A stretch of DNA of 28,371 bases from NCBI GenBank assembly GCA_910587245.1, contig CAJULX010000025.1:1-28371 (forward strand). Direction: 5' to 3'. Below are positions 16,131 to 23,989 of this stretch, in pieces; the first letter of the stretch is position 1, and each line of letters begins with the position of its first letter. The DNA comes from Candidatus Gastranaerophilales bacterium. Its GTDB lineage: Bacteria; Cyanobacteriota; Vampirovibrionia; Gastranaerophilales; Gastranaerophilaceae. The translations under genes were made by a program, and so were the position numbers. The notes beneath the pieces are model-generated. The model made no database searches. It had not been told where the DNA came from and saw only the letters and a list, made by a program, of their open reading frames with translations.

Positions 16131-16364
16131 TTAGTTAAGGTGTGCTTCAATGTAATCAACAGCATCTTGAACTGTAGCGATTTTTTCAGCTTCTTCGTCA
16201 GGAATTTCGCAGCCGAATTCTTCTTCAAAAGCCATAACTAATTCAACAGTATCTAATGAATCAGCGCCAAGGTCGTTAGTGAAGCTTGCTTGTGGTGTAA
16301 CAAGGTTTTCATCTACGCTAAGTTGATCTACTACTACTTTTTTTACTCTTTCTAATGTGCTCAT
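16131..16364 (-). CDS. acpP: Acyl carrier protein
   Basis: Carries growing acyl chains on a phosphopantetheine arm. It has 77 aa and is strongly acidic, with the universal attachment motif GADSLDTVELVM (Ser36), which the AcpS encoded at 8303 would modify. The ATG is fixed by a strong ribosome site, GAGGTGAAGG, 6 nt upstream on the minus strand. Its own promoter (TTGCAA-17-TATAAT) lies about 50 bp upstream. fabF follows on the same strand. Codon use is typical of a highly expressed gene. Confidence 0.98.
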   Translation of the reverse strand: MSTLERVKKVVVDQLSVDENLVTPQASFTNDLGADSLDTVELVMAFEEEFGCEIPDEEAEKIATVQDAVDYIEAHLN

Positions 16365-16415
16365 TTTTTACCTTCACCTCATTAAATATAAATAATACTA
16401 ACTATTAACATGCCA

Positions 16416-16444
16416 ATTATACTAAGCACATAATTATTTTGCAA
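16416..16444 (-). promoter_or_regulatory. Sigma-70 promoter of acpP
   Basis: Minus strand: TTGCAA (16439-16444), exact 17-bp spacer, perfect TATAAT (16416-16421). The leader would be about 45 nt and contains the strong Shine-Dalgarno sequence. Confidence 0.7.
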
Positions 16445-16497
16445 ATTGTGAAGGCTTTATGGGGCTAATTGTATCTAAATTGTAATATTTTTAATAT

Positions 16498-16540
16498 AAA
16501 AAAGCGGGCTGTTTGACTTTAAAAGTTTCAATAAGCCCGC
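16498..16540 (-). terminator. Terminator of the SLH protein gene
   Basis: GCGGGCT / AGCCCGC, 7-bp GC-rich arms with a 23-nt loop, followed on the minus strand by six Ts (16498-16503). It starts 23 nt past the stop at 16563. Confidence 0.8.
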
Positions 16541-16562
16541 AAATTTTATTTTATAAAACTGA

Positions 16563-17825
16563 TTATAAATCTTCGTTGATTGTTACATCTTCCAAAAGTT
16601 TGATATAAACGGCTTCGCCTGCTTTGGCAGAGTAGTTTATACCTTTTGTAACAAGACCTGTAACAATACCTGCACCGGCACCGATAGGAGCACCGATTGC
16701 AAGACCCGTTCCAAGCTCGTCATCAGCCGCGCCGATACCCATACCTGCGCCCATGCCTACAACAGCTCCGCCTACGGTATAAGCCGCAACTTTTTTCCAG
16801 GGGTTTTCTTTTAAGTATCCGTCGCGTTTATTGTGAACATATCCTTTTAATTCGCTGGTTCTGCCGTCAGGAAGTTCCATTCTTGTAAAGTTAACTTTAA
16901 CTTCGCCGTTTTTATTGAACCATTTGGGGTTAATAATATCTTCAACATTTGCATAAAGTTTTGTATTGGCAGGAATTACGGTTGTTCCTTCATTTGTTAC
17001 AACATCGTTTCTGATGAAAAATTCAACATCATCGCCGGTGTTTGATTTTTTCATTTTATAAGGTTCAAAGAATTCGGCTTTTAAAATGTTTCCGGCTGTA
17101 ATAATTTTTCTTGTGTTTGTCATAACAACAGTGTTTGATTCAGCGTCTTTATGAATATTTAAATGTTCCGTGCCGAGAGTTTTTTCGGGAGCAACATATT
17201 CTTCTTTGACAACATTTAACATTTTGCTTAATTTTGCAAGCAATACGGCAGTTTCCGCTCTTGTGATTTCTCTTTTGGGTTCAAACTGTAAAGCTTCGGG
17301 GTAATTTACATAAAGCCCTAATTTTACGGCCTTTTGATAAGAAGCTTTTGCCCATGCGGGGATTTCATCGGTATCCGTAAAATCGCCCAGCACATCTTCA
17401 TCTGCTGTTACATTTTTTGTAATGTGGCTCATAACGGATGTTACTTCAGCTTTAATCATTTTGTTATCGGGTTTAAATGTTTTATCGGGGTATCCGTAAA
17501 CCAAACCTAATTCTTCGGATTTCATAATGGAATTAAAGCCGTCGGTTTCAGCATTAATATCTGTATAAGGGTTTTGAACGTTAACTTCTAAATTTTGATG
17601 GCCTAAAACTTTAACGAGCATTTTAACAAAATCACCCCTTGAAACAGAAGCTTCAGGGTTGAAATTATTGTTTTCATCAAGCTTCATAACATCTTTTGAA
17701 ACCATTTCGTTGATTTCAGCATTTGCCCAGTAGGTTGAATCAACATCTTCGGCAGCATATGCCGGAGCTGATACCAATAAACCTAAAAGAGCAAAAAAAC
17801 CAAATAATTTTTTAAACATTTTCAT
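16563..17825 (-). CDS. Exported SLH-domain protein with glycine-zipper tail, 420 aa
   Basis: Envelope protein. A classic signal peptide covers residues 1-24 (lysines, then FFALLGLLVSAPAYA, cleavage near AYA/AED). Three SLH repeats follow at about 26-75, 86-137 and 148-200 (FKPDNKMIKAEVTSVM and FEPKREITRAETAVLL are typical). SLH repeats bind pyruvylated or polyamine-modified cell-wall polymers in this broad lineage. A middle beta-rich part (~215-345) contains IPANTKLYANVEDI. Residues ~348-397 are a glycine zipper rich in Gly/Ala (VGGAVVGMGAGMGIG), a membrane-embedding motif. It is not an SLH-OprB porin: no barrel domain is present and it is too short. The ribosome site is weak (GAAGAAA). It has its own terminator and is separated from sepF by another. 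Confidence 0.88.
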   Translation of the reverse strand: MKMFKKLFGFFALLGLLVSAPAYAAEDVDSTYWANAEINEMVSKDVMKLDENNNFNPEASVSRGDFVKMLVKVLGHQNLEVNVQNPYTDINAETDGFNSIMKSEELGLVYGYPDKTFKPDNKMIKAEVTSVMSHITKNVTADEDVLGDFTDTDEIPAWAKASYQKAVKLGLYVNYPEALQFEPKREITRAETAVLLAKLSKMLNVVKEEYVAPEKTLGTEHLNIHKDAESNTVVMTNTRKIITAGNILKAEFFEPYKMKKSNTGDDVEFFIRNDVVTNEGTTVIPANTKLYANVEDIINPKWFNKNGEVKVNFTRMELPDGRTSELKGYVHNKRDGYLKENPWKKVAAYTVGGAVVGMGAGMGIGAADDELGTGLAIGAPIGAGAGIVTGLVTKGINYSAKAGEAVYIKLLEDVTINEDL

Positions 17826-17902
17826 AAAATTTCTTCTACTCCCAAGTATCCATAAACTAACTATATATAATATTATTATAAAAGCGTATGTTGTGCAAAT
17901 TT

Positions 17903-17940
17903 AAAATAAAAAGCGCCCTTTTTTTAAATTCGGGCGCTTT
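17903..17940 (-). terminator. Terminator of the yggS-sepF operon
   Basis: AAAGCGCCC / GGGCGCTTT, perfect 9-bp arms (17910-17918, 17932-17940) with a 13-nt loop. On the minus strand a TTTTTATTTT tract follows. It lies 40 nt past the sepF stop. Confidence 0.85.
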
Positions 17941-17980
17941 ATAAATTAAACTCATCTAATTCCTAAACTCCACAGTTTGT

Positions 17981-18514
17981 TTAGTTCTGGTTTGTTTGAG
18001 GTGTGCTCCAGTAGGCTTCACGTGATAATTTAGAGCTTACTGTTTCTTGAGAGAGGTTTATATTGTCCGGAGTGAATATAAACACTCTGTCACCGATTCT
18101 TTTTTGATCGCCTTCAAGAGCATATGTACATCCGCAAAGGAAATCAACAACTCTTTGTGATTGTTCTTTATCTAAAAGCTGGAGGTTTAAAATAACCGTT
18201 TTCTTTTCTTTTAATGCTTCTGCGATTTGTGTTGTGGATTCACTGTAAGAGCGGGGTTCAAAAACAACTACTTCGTATCCGCTTGACGCTGCTTCGTAAT
18301 CTCTTTTTCTCGGGAATTGTCTAACATTGCTATGGCTTGAAATTGGTGAAGTTGTTTTATATACGGGCTCAAGTGCCGCATTTCTTTCTGTCGGGTATTC
18401 CGCACCAAATTCATCCTGTAATTCCGAAAACAAGCCTTCATCTTCTTTTCCGCTTTCAAACGGTGAAGTTAAAAAATTAACTATCTTATTAATTGTATTT
18501 GAAACTCCGGTCAC
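17981..18514 (-). CDS. sepF: Cell division protein SepF
   Basis: Membrane-anchored partner of FtsZ in the divisome. The N-terminus is the expected amphipathic helix (VSNTINKIVNFLTSPF), followed by a disordered linker (~20-78). The SepF domain is at ~80-155, with VVVFEPRSYSE, TVILNLQLLDKEQSQRVVDF and GDRVFIFTP. It has 177 aa, normal length. The start is GTG at 18514: AGGAGG is 5 nt upstream on the minus strand and no better ATG exists. It follows yggS by 17 nt, the usual gene neighbour in cyanobacteria and Firmicutes, and ends in a strong terminator. Confidence 0.95.
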   Translation of the reverse strand: MTGVSNTINKIVNFLTSPFESGKEDEGLFSELQDEFGAEYPTERNAALEPVYKTTSPISSHSNVRQFPRKRDYEAASSGYEVVVFEPRSYSESTTQIAEALKEKKTVILNLQLLDKEQSQRVVDFLCGCTYALEGDQKRIGDRVFIFTPDNINLSQETVSSKLSREAYWSTPQTNQN

Positions 18515-18531
18515 CTTTTCCTCCTAAATTT

Positions 18532-19176
18532 TTATTCAAATAACGTTCTACCTAGTCTTATCATTGTTGCACCTTCTTCAAGTGCTATTTTGTAATCATT
18601 GCTCATCCCCATTGAAAGTTCTTTTAAATGAAATTCTTCTTTCAACTGTCTCATTTGCTTGAAAAGTTTTCTGATTAAAACGGCATCATCGGTCAAAGGT
18701 GCAATTGTCATAAGCCCTTCAAGGCTTATGTTGTTTAGCCTTTGAGTTTCTTCAATCAAATTTTCAAGCTGAGAAGGTGCAATACCTGATTTTTGCTGCT
18801 CGCCCGCATTGTTTACCTGAATAAGAATTTTTTGTTTTATTCCTTTTTGTGCAGCAACACTGTCAATTTCCACTGCAAGCTTTATACTGTCTACGGAATG
18901 AATTAAATCAAAAACCCCTACCGCTTTTTTCACTTTGTTGCTTTGCAAGTGTCCTATCAAATGATAATGCGATTTTGAAGTGATTTCCTCCTCTAATGAG
19001 TTGATTTTTTCAATTGCATCAAGAACCCTGTTTTCACCAAAATTATTTAGCCCGACCTTAAAGGCCTCCCTCATCTCGTTTACCGTATAATATTTTGAAA
19101 CGGCTATGATGACGGGATTAAATTCATTTGCAAATGTCAAAATACGACTGAGATTTTCGGAAATCTTTGTATACAC
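18532..19176 (-). CDS. PLP homeostasis protein, YggS/PLPBP family
   Basis: Pyridoxal 5'-phosphate-binding protein that buffers PLP and affects amino acid balance; no catalytic activity is known. It has 214 aa. The PLP lysine is K28 in IIAVSKYY. Further family motifs: FGENRVLDAIEKI, HLIGHLQSNKVKKAV, IQVNNAGEQQKSGI, LMTIAP, LSMGMSNDYKIALEEGATMIRLGRTLF. The start is GTG at 19176: an in-frame stop lies two codons upstream and the next Met is past residue 30. It lacks a good ribosome site at normal spacing, whereas a strong GGAGG further upstream fits a short leader ORF instead. It is the first gene of the yggS-sepF operon. PdxJ, which makes the same cofactor family, is the next gene upstream. Confidence 0.94.
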   Translation of the reverse strand: MYTKISENLSRILTFANEFNPVIIAVSKYYTVNEMREAFKVGLNNFGENRVLDAIEKINSLEEEITSKSHYHLIGHLQSNKVKKAVGVFDLIHSVDSIKLAVEIDSVAAQKGIKQKILIQVNNAGEQQKSGIAPSQLENLIEETQRLNNISLEGLMTIAPLTDDAVLIRKLFKQMRQLKEEFHLKELSMGMSNDYKIALEEGATMIRLGRTLFE

Positions 19177-19195
19177 TTTTCAAGAACTTTCTAGC

Positions 19196-19219
19196 TTATT
19201 TGAATTCAAGCCTTGCCAA
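19196..19219 (-). CDS. Possible 7-codon leader ORF before yggS
   Basis: On the minus strand GGAGG (19228-19232 region) stands 7-8 nt before TTG, which opens M-A-R-L-E-F-K then TAA, ending 19 nt before the yggS GTG. The yggS start itself has only a poor ribosome site. It may be a regulatory leader peptide or a ribosome landing site; it is too short for coding statistics. Confidence 0.3.
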   Translation of the reverse strand: MARLEFK

Positions 19220-19246
19220 GTTTCTACCTCCAAACTTTATGAATTA

Positions 19247-19276
19247 ATTATAAAATGTGAGGTGTATTTGTGACAA
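19247..19276 (-). promoter_or_regulatory. Sigma-70 promoter of yggS-sepF
   Basis: Minus strand: TTGTCA (19271-19276, 5 of 6), 18-bp spacer, perfect TATAAT (19247-19252). The predicted leader is about 64 nt and includes the GGAGG and the 7-codon ORF. Confidence 0.7.
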
Positions 19277-19310
19277 CATTTAAATGAGTAAACTATTTGT
19301 TGCATAAATC

Positions 19311-19340
19311 ATCATGTCAAAACATGGGCTCTGACATGAT
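19311..19340. repeat. Perfect inverted repeat ATCATGTCA-N12-TGACATGAT
   Basis: 9-bp arms (19311-19319 and 19332-19340), about 35 bp upstream of the yggS -35. A third TGACATG occurs at 19400-19406. It could be a regulator-binding dyad or an RNA hairpin; on the + strand a TTCGGCTTTTTT stretch follows the right arm. Confidence 0.6.
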
Positions 19341-19415
19341 TTCGGCTTTTTTAACTTTCTTAATATTACTTAATAAATAGTGTATTTTTTCGGTTTTCAT
19401 GACATGTGTAGTAAA

Positions 19416-19448
19416 AATTTGGCATGCCTTTTGTTAAAAAAGCATGCC
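19416..19448 (-). terminator. Terminator of pdxJ
   Basis: GGCATGC / GCATGCC (19421-19427, 19442-19448), 7-bp arms extended by TTTT/AAAA after one mismatch, followed on the minus strand by AAATTTTTAC. It begins 22 nt past the pdxJ stop. The arms also read as a 10-bp direct repeat GCATGCCTTT. Confidence 0.7.
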
Positions 19449-19469
19449 TTTAAATATTTCTTTAAAAAA

Positions 19470-20177
19470 CTAAATAAGCTCAATCATCTCGCGTACTGCT
19501 GTTTCTAAGCCCACAAACACGGCACGGGAAATAATTGAATGTCCTATGTTTAATTCGCACAACCCATCAATTTTATTCATTAAAGAAACATTTTCATAAT
19601 TAAGCCCGTGTCCTGCATTTACTTTTAAACCAAGACTTTGGGCATAATGTGCCGCTTCTTTTAATTTATTAAATTCAACAATTTCATTTTCTGTTTTAAA
19701 TGCGTTTGAAAAAGCACCCGTGTGCAGTTCAATATAATCTGCGCCAATTTCCGCCGATGTTTTAACCTGTTCCATATCAGGGTCTATAAAAAGACTTACC
19801 ACAATATTTTTTGAATGCAGTGCATTAATTAATTCTTTAATTCTTGCTTTGTTTTGAACAACATTTAAGCCGCCTTCCGTTGTAAGTTCCTGTCTTTTTT
19901 CAGGAACTATACAGCATGAATAAGGGCATAAATCCGTCGCAATTTTTTGCATTTCATCGGTTGCCGCCATTTCAAGATTTATTTTTGCTTTTAAATTCTT
20001 CTTTAAATTAATGACATCGTCATCTTTGATATGACGTCTGTCTTCTCTTAAGTGTACGGTAATAGCAGAAGCACCCGCCATTTCGCAGATTAGTGCAGCT
20101 TCAAGCACACAAGGTTCAATTCCGCCTCTTGCGTTTCTTAAAGTTGCAACATGGTCAATATTTACTCCTAAATTCAT
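19470..20177 (-). CDS. pdxJ: Pyridoxine 5'-phosphate synthase
   Basis: Last ring-closing step of DXP-dependent vitamin B6 synthesis: 3-amino-2-oxopropyl phosphate plus deoxyxylulose 5-phosphate give pyridoxine 5'-phosphate. It has 235 aa, full length. Motifs: NIDHVATLRNARGG at the N-terminus (close to cyanobacterial forms), VHLREDRRHI with phosphate/substrate residues, NLEMAATDEM, CCIVPEKRQELTTEGGL, SLFIDPD, GADYIELHTG, LKVNAGHGLNYENV and ELNIGHSIISRAV. No Shine-Dalgarno sequence stands before the ATG (TAAGCT), so initiation may be unusual, but no convincing close -10 is seen. It is transcribed alone with its own terminator. Presence of this route argues against a Firmicutes origin. Confidence 0.97.
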   Translation of the reverse strand: MNLGVNIDHVATLRNARGGIEPCVLEAALICEMAGASAITVHLREDRRHIKDDDVINLKKNLKAKINLEMAATDEMQKIATDLCPYSCCIVPEKRQELTTEGGLNVVQNKARIKELINALHSKNIVVSLFIDPDMEQVKTSAEIGADYIELHTGAFSNAFKTENEIVEFNKLKEAAHYAQSLGLKVNAGHGLNYENVSLMNKIDGLCELNIGHSIISRAVFVGLETAVREMIELI

Positions 20178-20280
20178 AGCTTAAATTTAGCACTTTTTTA
20201 ATTTTTTTTAAAGAGTTTATTTGCTTAAATTAAAGTATTTTTTGGTAATAAACTAGCCTATACGATGTATATTGCCTCAA

Positions 20281-20310
20281 TTCTGCTGGATTAAAATTCA
20301 GGATTATAAT
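20281..20310 (+). promoter_or_regulatory. Candidate promoter for the zinc-ribbon ATPase gene
   Basis: Perfect TATAAT (20305-20310) with a poor -35 (TTCTGC, 18-bp spacer), about 73 bp before the GTG. The rest of the 205-bp gap is AT-rich and holds no clear structure. Confidence 0.35.
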
Positions 20311-20382
20311 ATAATAAGAAATGTTACAATATAGCTAATTTGTAAATATATTCTTTTCCAGTTAAACGGAAGACAAAAAGAA

Positions 20383-23300
20383 GTGAACTGTCCTAAATGT
20401 AAAACAGAACTTAATCCAAAAGACACTGTATGCCCTAATTGCAAGTTAAGGCTTGTTTTTGAATGCCCCAGATGTAAAAGCCAGATAAAAATCGGCAGTT
20501 CTTCCTGTAAAAAATGCGGGTTTGTTTTTGTAAAATTCTGCCCTGAATGCAACTGTGCAAACTATGTTTCAAGTTCTCACTGCAGAAAATGCTTCCATCA
20601 CTTTAAAGAAGATGAAGAAGCTTTGCAGAATATTAATCTGCCCCCTGAAAAGGAGAAAGAAAAAGAAGAAGTAAATGAGCAAAAGTCTGTTCCTAAGACT
20701 CAAGCCCCCGTAAGGTTAAGTGTTTATATTGATTTTATAACGCTGAAAAATGTTTTTGAAAAATATAAAGATGAAGAATTTAAACAAAAAGTAATTCTTA
20801 ATATAAAAACGGCAATCAAACTTGCATTCAATGTCACGCCCGATTTTATAAAGGATAATGTTGTCAGCTTTAAAATTAATTATTCTAAAAAAATCAGTTT
20901 TCTTGAAAAAATAAATAAATTCTCTGAAGAATTTTCAAAATTTAATTCGATATTAAATGAAACTTTAGGTGCCGATATATCGTTTAAATTTGCAGTGCTT
21001 GCAGAAGGTGAGATTAAACCAAATGCGCCCGTAAAACAGCTTGAATACGGTATTGAAAAAGATATTATAACCTCGGAAGGCGCTTATAAAATATTATCGG
21101 ATGTTATTCCTTTGATTAAAATATCACCCGATTCTTATAAAATGGTATTTTTAGACCAAAAGCCCGAATTTACCCAATCAAAAAGTGTTAAAGAAGATGT
21201 TGCGCTTGAATTGATTTACGATACCATCTGCGATTCTTCAAACGAAGTAAAAGGAATTTCCGTTAATGCTCCGCGCGGAGCGGGAAAGAGCTATCTTTTA
21301 GAAAAACTCTATAAAAAACTTGAAGATTCTAATGTTCTTGTTTTAAAAGGGCAGTGCAGCGCGCTTACGCAAATTACACCTCTGGGGCTTTTGCAGGATA
21401 TTTTATTATCGCTTTTTAATCTTTCTTTTGTACCTTCAAAATATGAAAAAAGGGTAAAAGAATTAAGAAATACTCTTCAAAAACACCTTTCATTCATGAA
21501 TGAAAAAGAAGGCTTCGACCCGAAAAAAATTGAAGTGTTGATAAACCTTGTATATCCTGTGGGAGAAGATTTTTACGAAAATATCTTAACAAATAAACAA
21601 AAAACATTTTCAGATATTAAAGATGTTCTTGAAGCGCTTCGCGGCGAATCAAAACTTGTTTTAATCGTTGATGATTTTGATTTGATTGATGAAACCTCAT
21701 TTGAATTTTTAAAATATTTAACAAATAAAGATTTCTTTACGGACGGTGCAAAATTCCTTCTCACATACAGAAATCAGCATTCTTTAAGCATGTATATTAA
21801 TTCCGATAAATTATCAAAAAATGCCTGCTTAAATATTAATCTTGCTTCAAATGAAATTGATGATATTAAAGAGTATATAAAATTAAGGCTCGGGTCATTT
21901 GAGGTTTTGCCCGCTAAAATTTCAAACCAGATAATTTTAAATTCTCAAGGGAATTTCGCCTATATAGAACAGGTAATTGAGCACTTTCTTGAAACTAAAA
22001 AAATATATTTAAAGGATAAAGAATTTGTATATGATATCAGGGAAGAAAATTATTTTGTTCCGCAGACCCTCGGTGAAATTTTAGATTCGAGATTGAGATT
22101 TCTAAAGGATAATCTGCCGTCCTATTATGCTTTTCTTGCCACAGCCTCGCTTCTTGGCGGAAGGTTTACAAAAAATATCATACAAACCGTTTTTGAATTA
22201 TCTGATGACGGGTTTATAAAAATATCTTCTGCTCTTGAAAAAACAGGATATTTTATTAAAAAAACGGAAAATATTTATAAATTTAAAAATTCTTTAATCT
22301 GGACGCATATTTATTCCGAGGCTAAAAATAATAATGACCTTAAACCATATGCTGCAAGACTTTTGAATGAAACCTGCGAAAGAACGATATCTTCTCCTGC
22401 TATCCGTGCGCTTCTGGCGCAGACTGTGGGGGATAAGGCTCTTGCGTTTGAACTTTGGACATCAAACCTGAAACTTGCTTCATTTATAGGCGATACGGCA
22501 TTCTATATAATGTGCCAGAAACAGAGCCTTGCAAACCTTGAAGAAATGAAACACAACAATGCCTTTTATATTAAAAATAATATCTTTGAAAGGCTTGGAA
22601 AATTAACATACAATAAAAACCCCAAAGATGCGGTTGATTATTTAACTTCAGCCTTAGTTCACGCTAAAAACAGAGGCGAAGAAGAAAAAGTTATTGAGCT
22701 TTCAGGGTATTTAATTCACAGTTTAAAGGCTGTGCAGAATTATCCTGCCATAATTGAAACTGCGGACACCGTTCTTCAATATTTCGATAAACCTAAATTT
22801 GCCGTAGAAAGAGCTTTAATTAAAACAAGAAAAGTGGAAGCGCTTTTGCATACGGGAAATTTTGAAGAAGTAAATACAATTGTAAATACGGAAATCAATC
22901 CTCCTCTTCAAGAATGGTTAAAACACCCTAAAAGAAGTGATTTTTCAAATATCAGAGAAGTTTATAATTCCTGGATTAAAGCAAATATTATTCTTATTGA
23001 AGCCCTTGTGCAGCAAGGAAACCCTGCGGTATTTGAATTGATTGATGCAGTTGAAAAAGAAGTATTTAAAGAAAAACGCAAAGATAAAATTATCCTGGAT
23101 ACAAAAACGGTTGTAAATTTAAAACTCGCAACAGCATTTGCTTACACCGTAAAAGGGTATCTTGCCCTGTCTGATGAAATTCTGCAATCAATCGTAAAAG
23201 ATTTTTCATATGCGATTGACGATTCAAAACTTGTTTCAAAATGGAACACCATAGATATATTTAATAAAATCTTAAAAAATGATTTTGATGAAAAAATCAA

Positions 23301-23937
23301 AGACGATATGTTTGAAGCTGTTGCCTTTGCAAACAATTGCGGGGATAACTACAGTAAAAATATCATAAAAGCCCTTCTTGCATATGTTCTTTTAGAAGAA
23401 GGAAACCCTGTTAAATCGCTTGAAATCTGTGCGGAAGAAATGACCTGGTTTTCTAAAGAAAAAATTGCCCTCGGTGCTTTAATTTCCTGGTATATAAGCG
23501 CAAAAGCAACTCTTATTACAAACGGCGCGGATAAATGTATAGAAATTTGCGAAAAAGCTATAAATATATGCGAAAGTGTTAAAATAAACACAACTTTCTT
23601 TAAAGTATTGTTCCAAACCCTTCTTGCAAAAGCATATTTAAACAAAGGCGAGCTTGATAACGCTAAAACTTATTCCGAGCTTGCTTTTCAAGATGCCAAT
23701 ATAAATGAGCTTATATTCCTGCAGATGAAACTTTATAAGTTAAGAGCAAACATTATGCAGGATTCAATTACGACAATTGAAGAATCAAGAAAGCTTGAAG
23801 TAGCCGAAAACACTATTAAAACCTATGAAAAAGCTTTAAATATTGCAAACAGCCTGAATTTATCAAAACATCATTACATAATTCAAAAAGAACTCACGTC
23901 TTTTAAGGCATACTGCCAGCTAAAGCGCATAATGTAA
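20383..23937 (+). CDS. Zinc-ribbon / cyclase-like / AAA ATPase / helical-repeat protein, 1184 aa
   Basis: Probable signalling or regulatory ATPase; function not known. Six CxxC pairs at residues 3/6, 17/20, 28/31, 42/45, 53/56 and 67/70 make three zinc ribbons. After a charged linker, ~111-260 resembles a class III nucleotide cyclase: VYIDFIT (D117) matches the first metal Asp, IKDNVVSF (D158) the second, and EKDIITSEGAYKILSD the end. The NVAARLQ-type strand is missing, so activity is doubtful. The ATPase follows: Walker A RGAGKS (K302), Walker B LVLIVDDFD (D430, D431), of the AAA_16/STAND type. Residues ~600-1184 are helical TPR-like repeats (NPKDAVDYLTSALVHAK, GELDNAKTYSELAFQDA). The start is GTG at 20383, with GGAAG about 10 nt upstream. 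Zinc ribbon-cyclase-AAA-TPR fusions exist in other bacteria; the cyclase match is inference. Confidence 0.85.
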   Translation: MNCPKCKTELNPKDTVCPNCKLRLVFECPRCKSQIKIGSSSCKKCGFVFVKFCPECNCANYVSSSHCRKCFHHFKEDEEALQNINLPPEKEKEKEEVNEQKSVPKTQAPVRLSVYIDFITLKNVFEKYKDEEFKQKVILNIKTAIKLAFNVTPDFIKDNVVSFKINYSKKISFLEKINKFSEEFSKFNSILNETLGADISFKFAVLAEGEIKPNAPVKQLEYGIEKDIITSEGAYKILSDVIPLIKISPDSYKMVFLDQKPEFTQSKSVKEDVALELIYDTICDSSNEVKGISVNAPRGAGKSYLLEKLYKKLEDSNVLVLKGQCSALTQITPLGLLQDILLSLFNLSFVPSKYEKRVKELRNTLQKHLSFMNEKEGFDPKKIEVLINLVYPVGEDFYENILTNKQKTFSDIKDVLEALRGESKLVLIVDDFDLIDETSFEFLKYLTNKDFFTDGAKFLLTYRNQHSLSMYINSDKLSKNACLNINLASNEIDDIKEYIKLRLGSFEVLPAKISNQIILNSQGNFAYIEQVIEHFLETKKIYLKDKEFVYDIREENYFVPQTLGEILDSRLRFLKDNLPSYYAFLATASLLGGRFTKNIIQTVFELSDDGFIKISSALEKTGYFIKKTENIYKFKNSLIWTHIYSEAKNNNDLKPYAARLLNETCERTISSPAIRALLAQTVGDKALAFELWTSNLKLASFIGDTAFYIMCQKQSLANLEEMKHNNAFYIKNNIFERLGKLTYNKNPKDAVDYLTSALVHAKNRGEEEKVIELSGYLIHSLKAVQNYPAIIETADTVLQYFDKPKFAVERALIKTRKVEALLHTGNFEEVNTIVNTEINPPLQEWLKHPKRSDFSNIREVYNSWIKANIILIEALVQQGNPAVFELIDAVEKEVFKEKRKDKIILDTKTVVNLKLATAFAYTVKGYLALSDEILQSIVKDFSYAIDDSKLVSKWNTIDIFNKILKNDFDEKIKDDMFEAVAFANNCGDNYSKNIIKALLAYVLLEEGNPVKSLEICAEEMTWFSKEKIALGALISWYISAKATLITNGADKCIEICEKAINICESVKINTTFFKVLFQTLLAKAYLNKGELDNAKTYSELAFQDANINELIFLQMKLYKLRANIMQDSITTIEESRKLEVAENTIKTYEKALNIANSLNLSKHHYIIQKELTSFKAYCQLKRIM

Positions 23938-23953
23938 GCGTTTTTGGTAAAAT

Positions 23954-23982
23954 TTGACACATGGTGAAAATTAAAATAAAAT
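23954..23982 (+). promoter_or_regulatory. Sigma-70 promoter, predicted leaderless, for the acyltransferase
   Basis: Perfect TTGACA (23954-23959), exact 17-bp spacer, TAAAAT (23977-23982, 5 of 6). The ATG at 23990 comes 7 nt after the -10, at the expected +1. Confidence 0.7.
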
Positions 23983-23989
23983 TATAACT

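Noticed and set aside
19421..19451. GCATGCCTTT direct repeat as an attachment site or CRISPR-like repeat
   Set aside because: Only two copies, which pair as a hairpin followed by a T-rich tract just after pdxJ; a terminator is the simpler reading.
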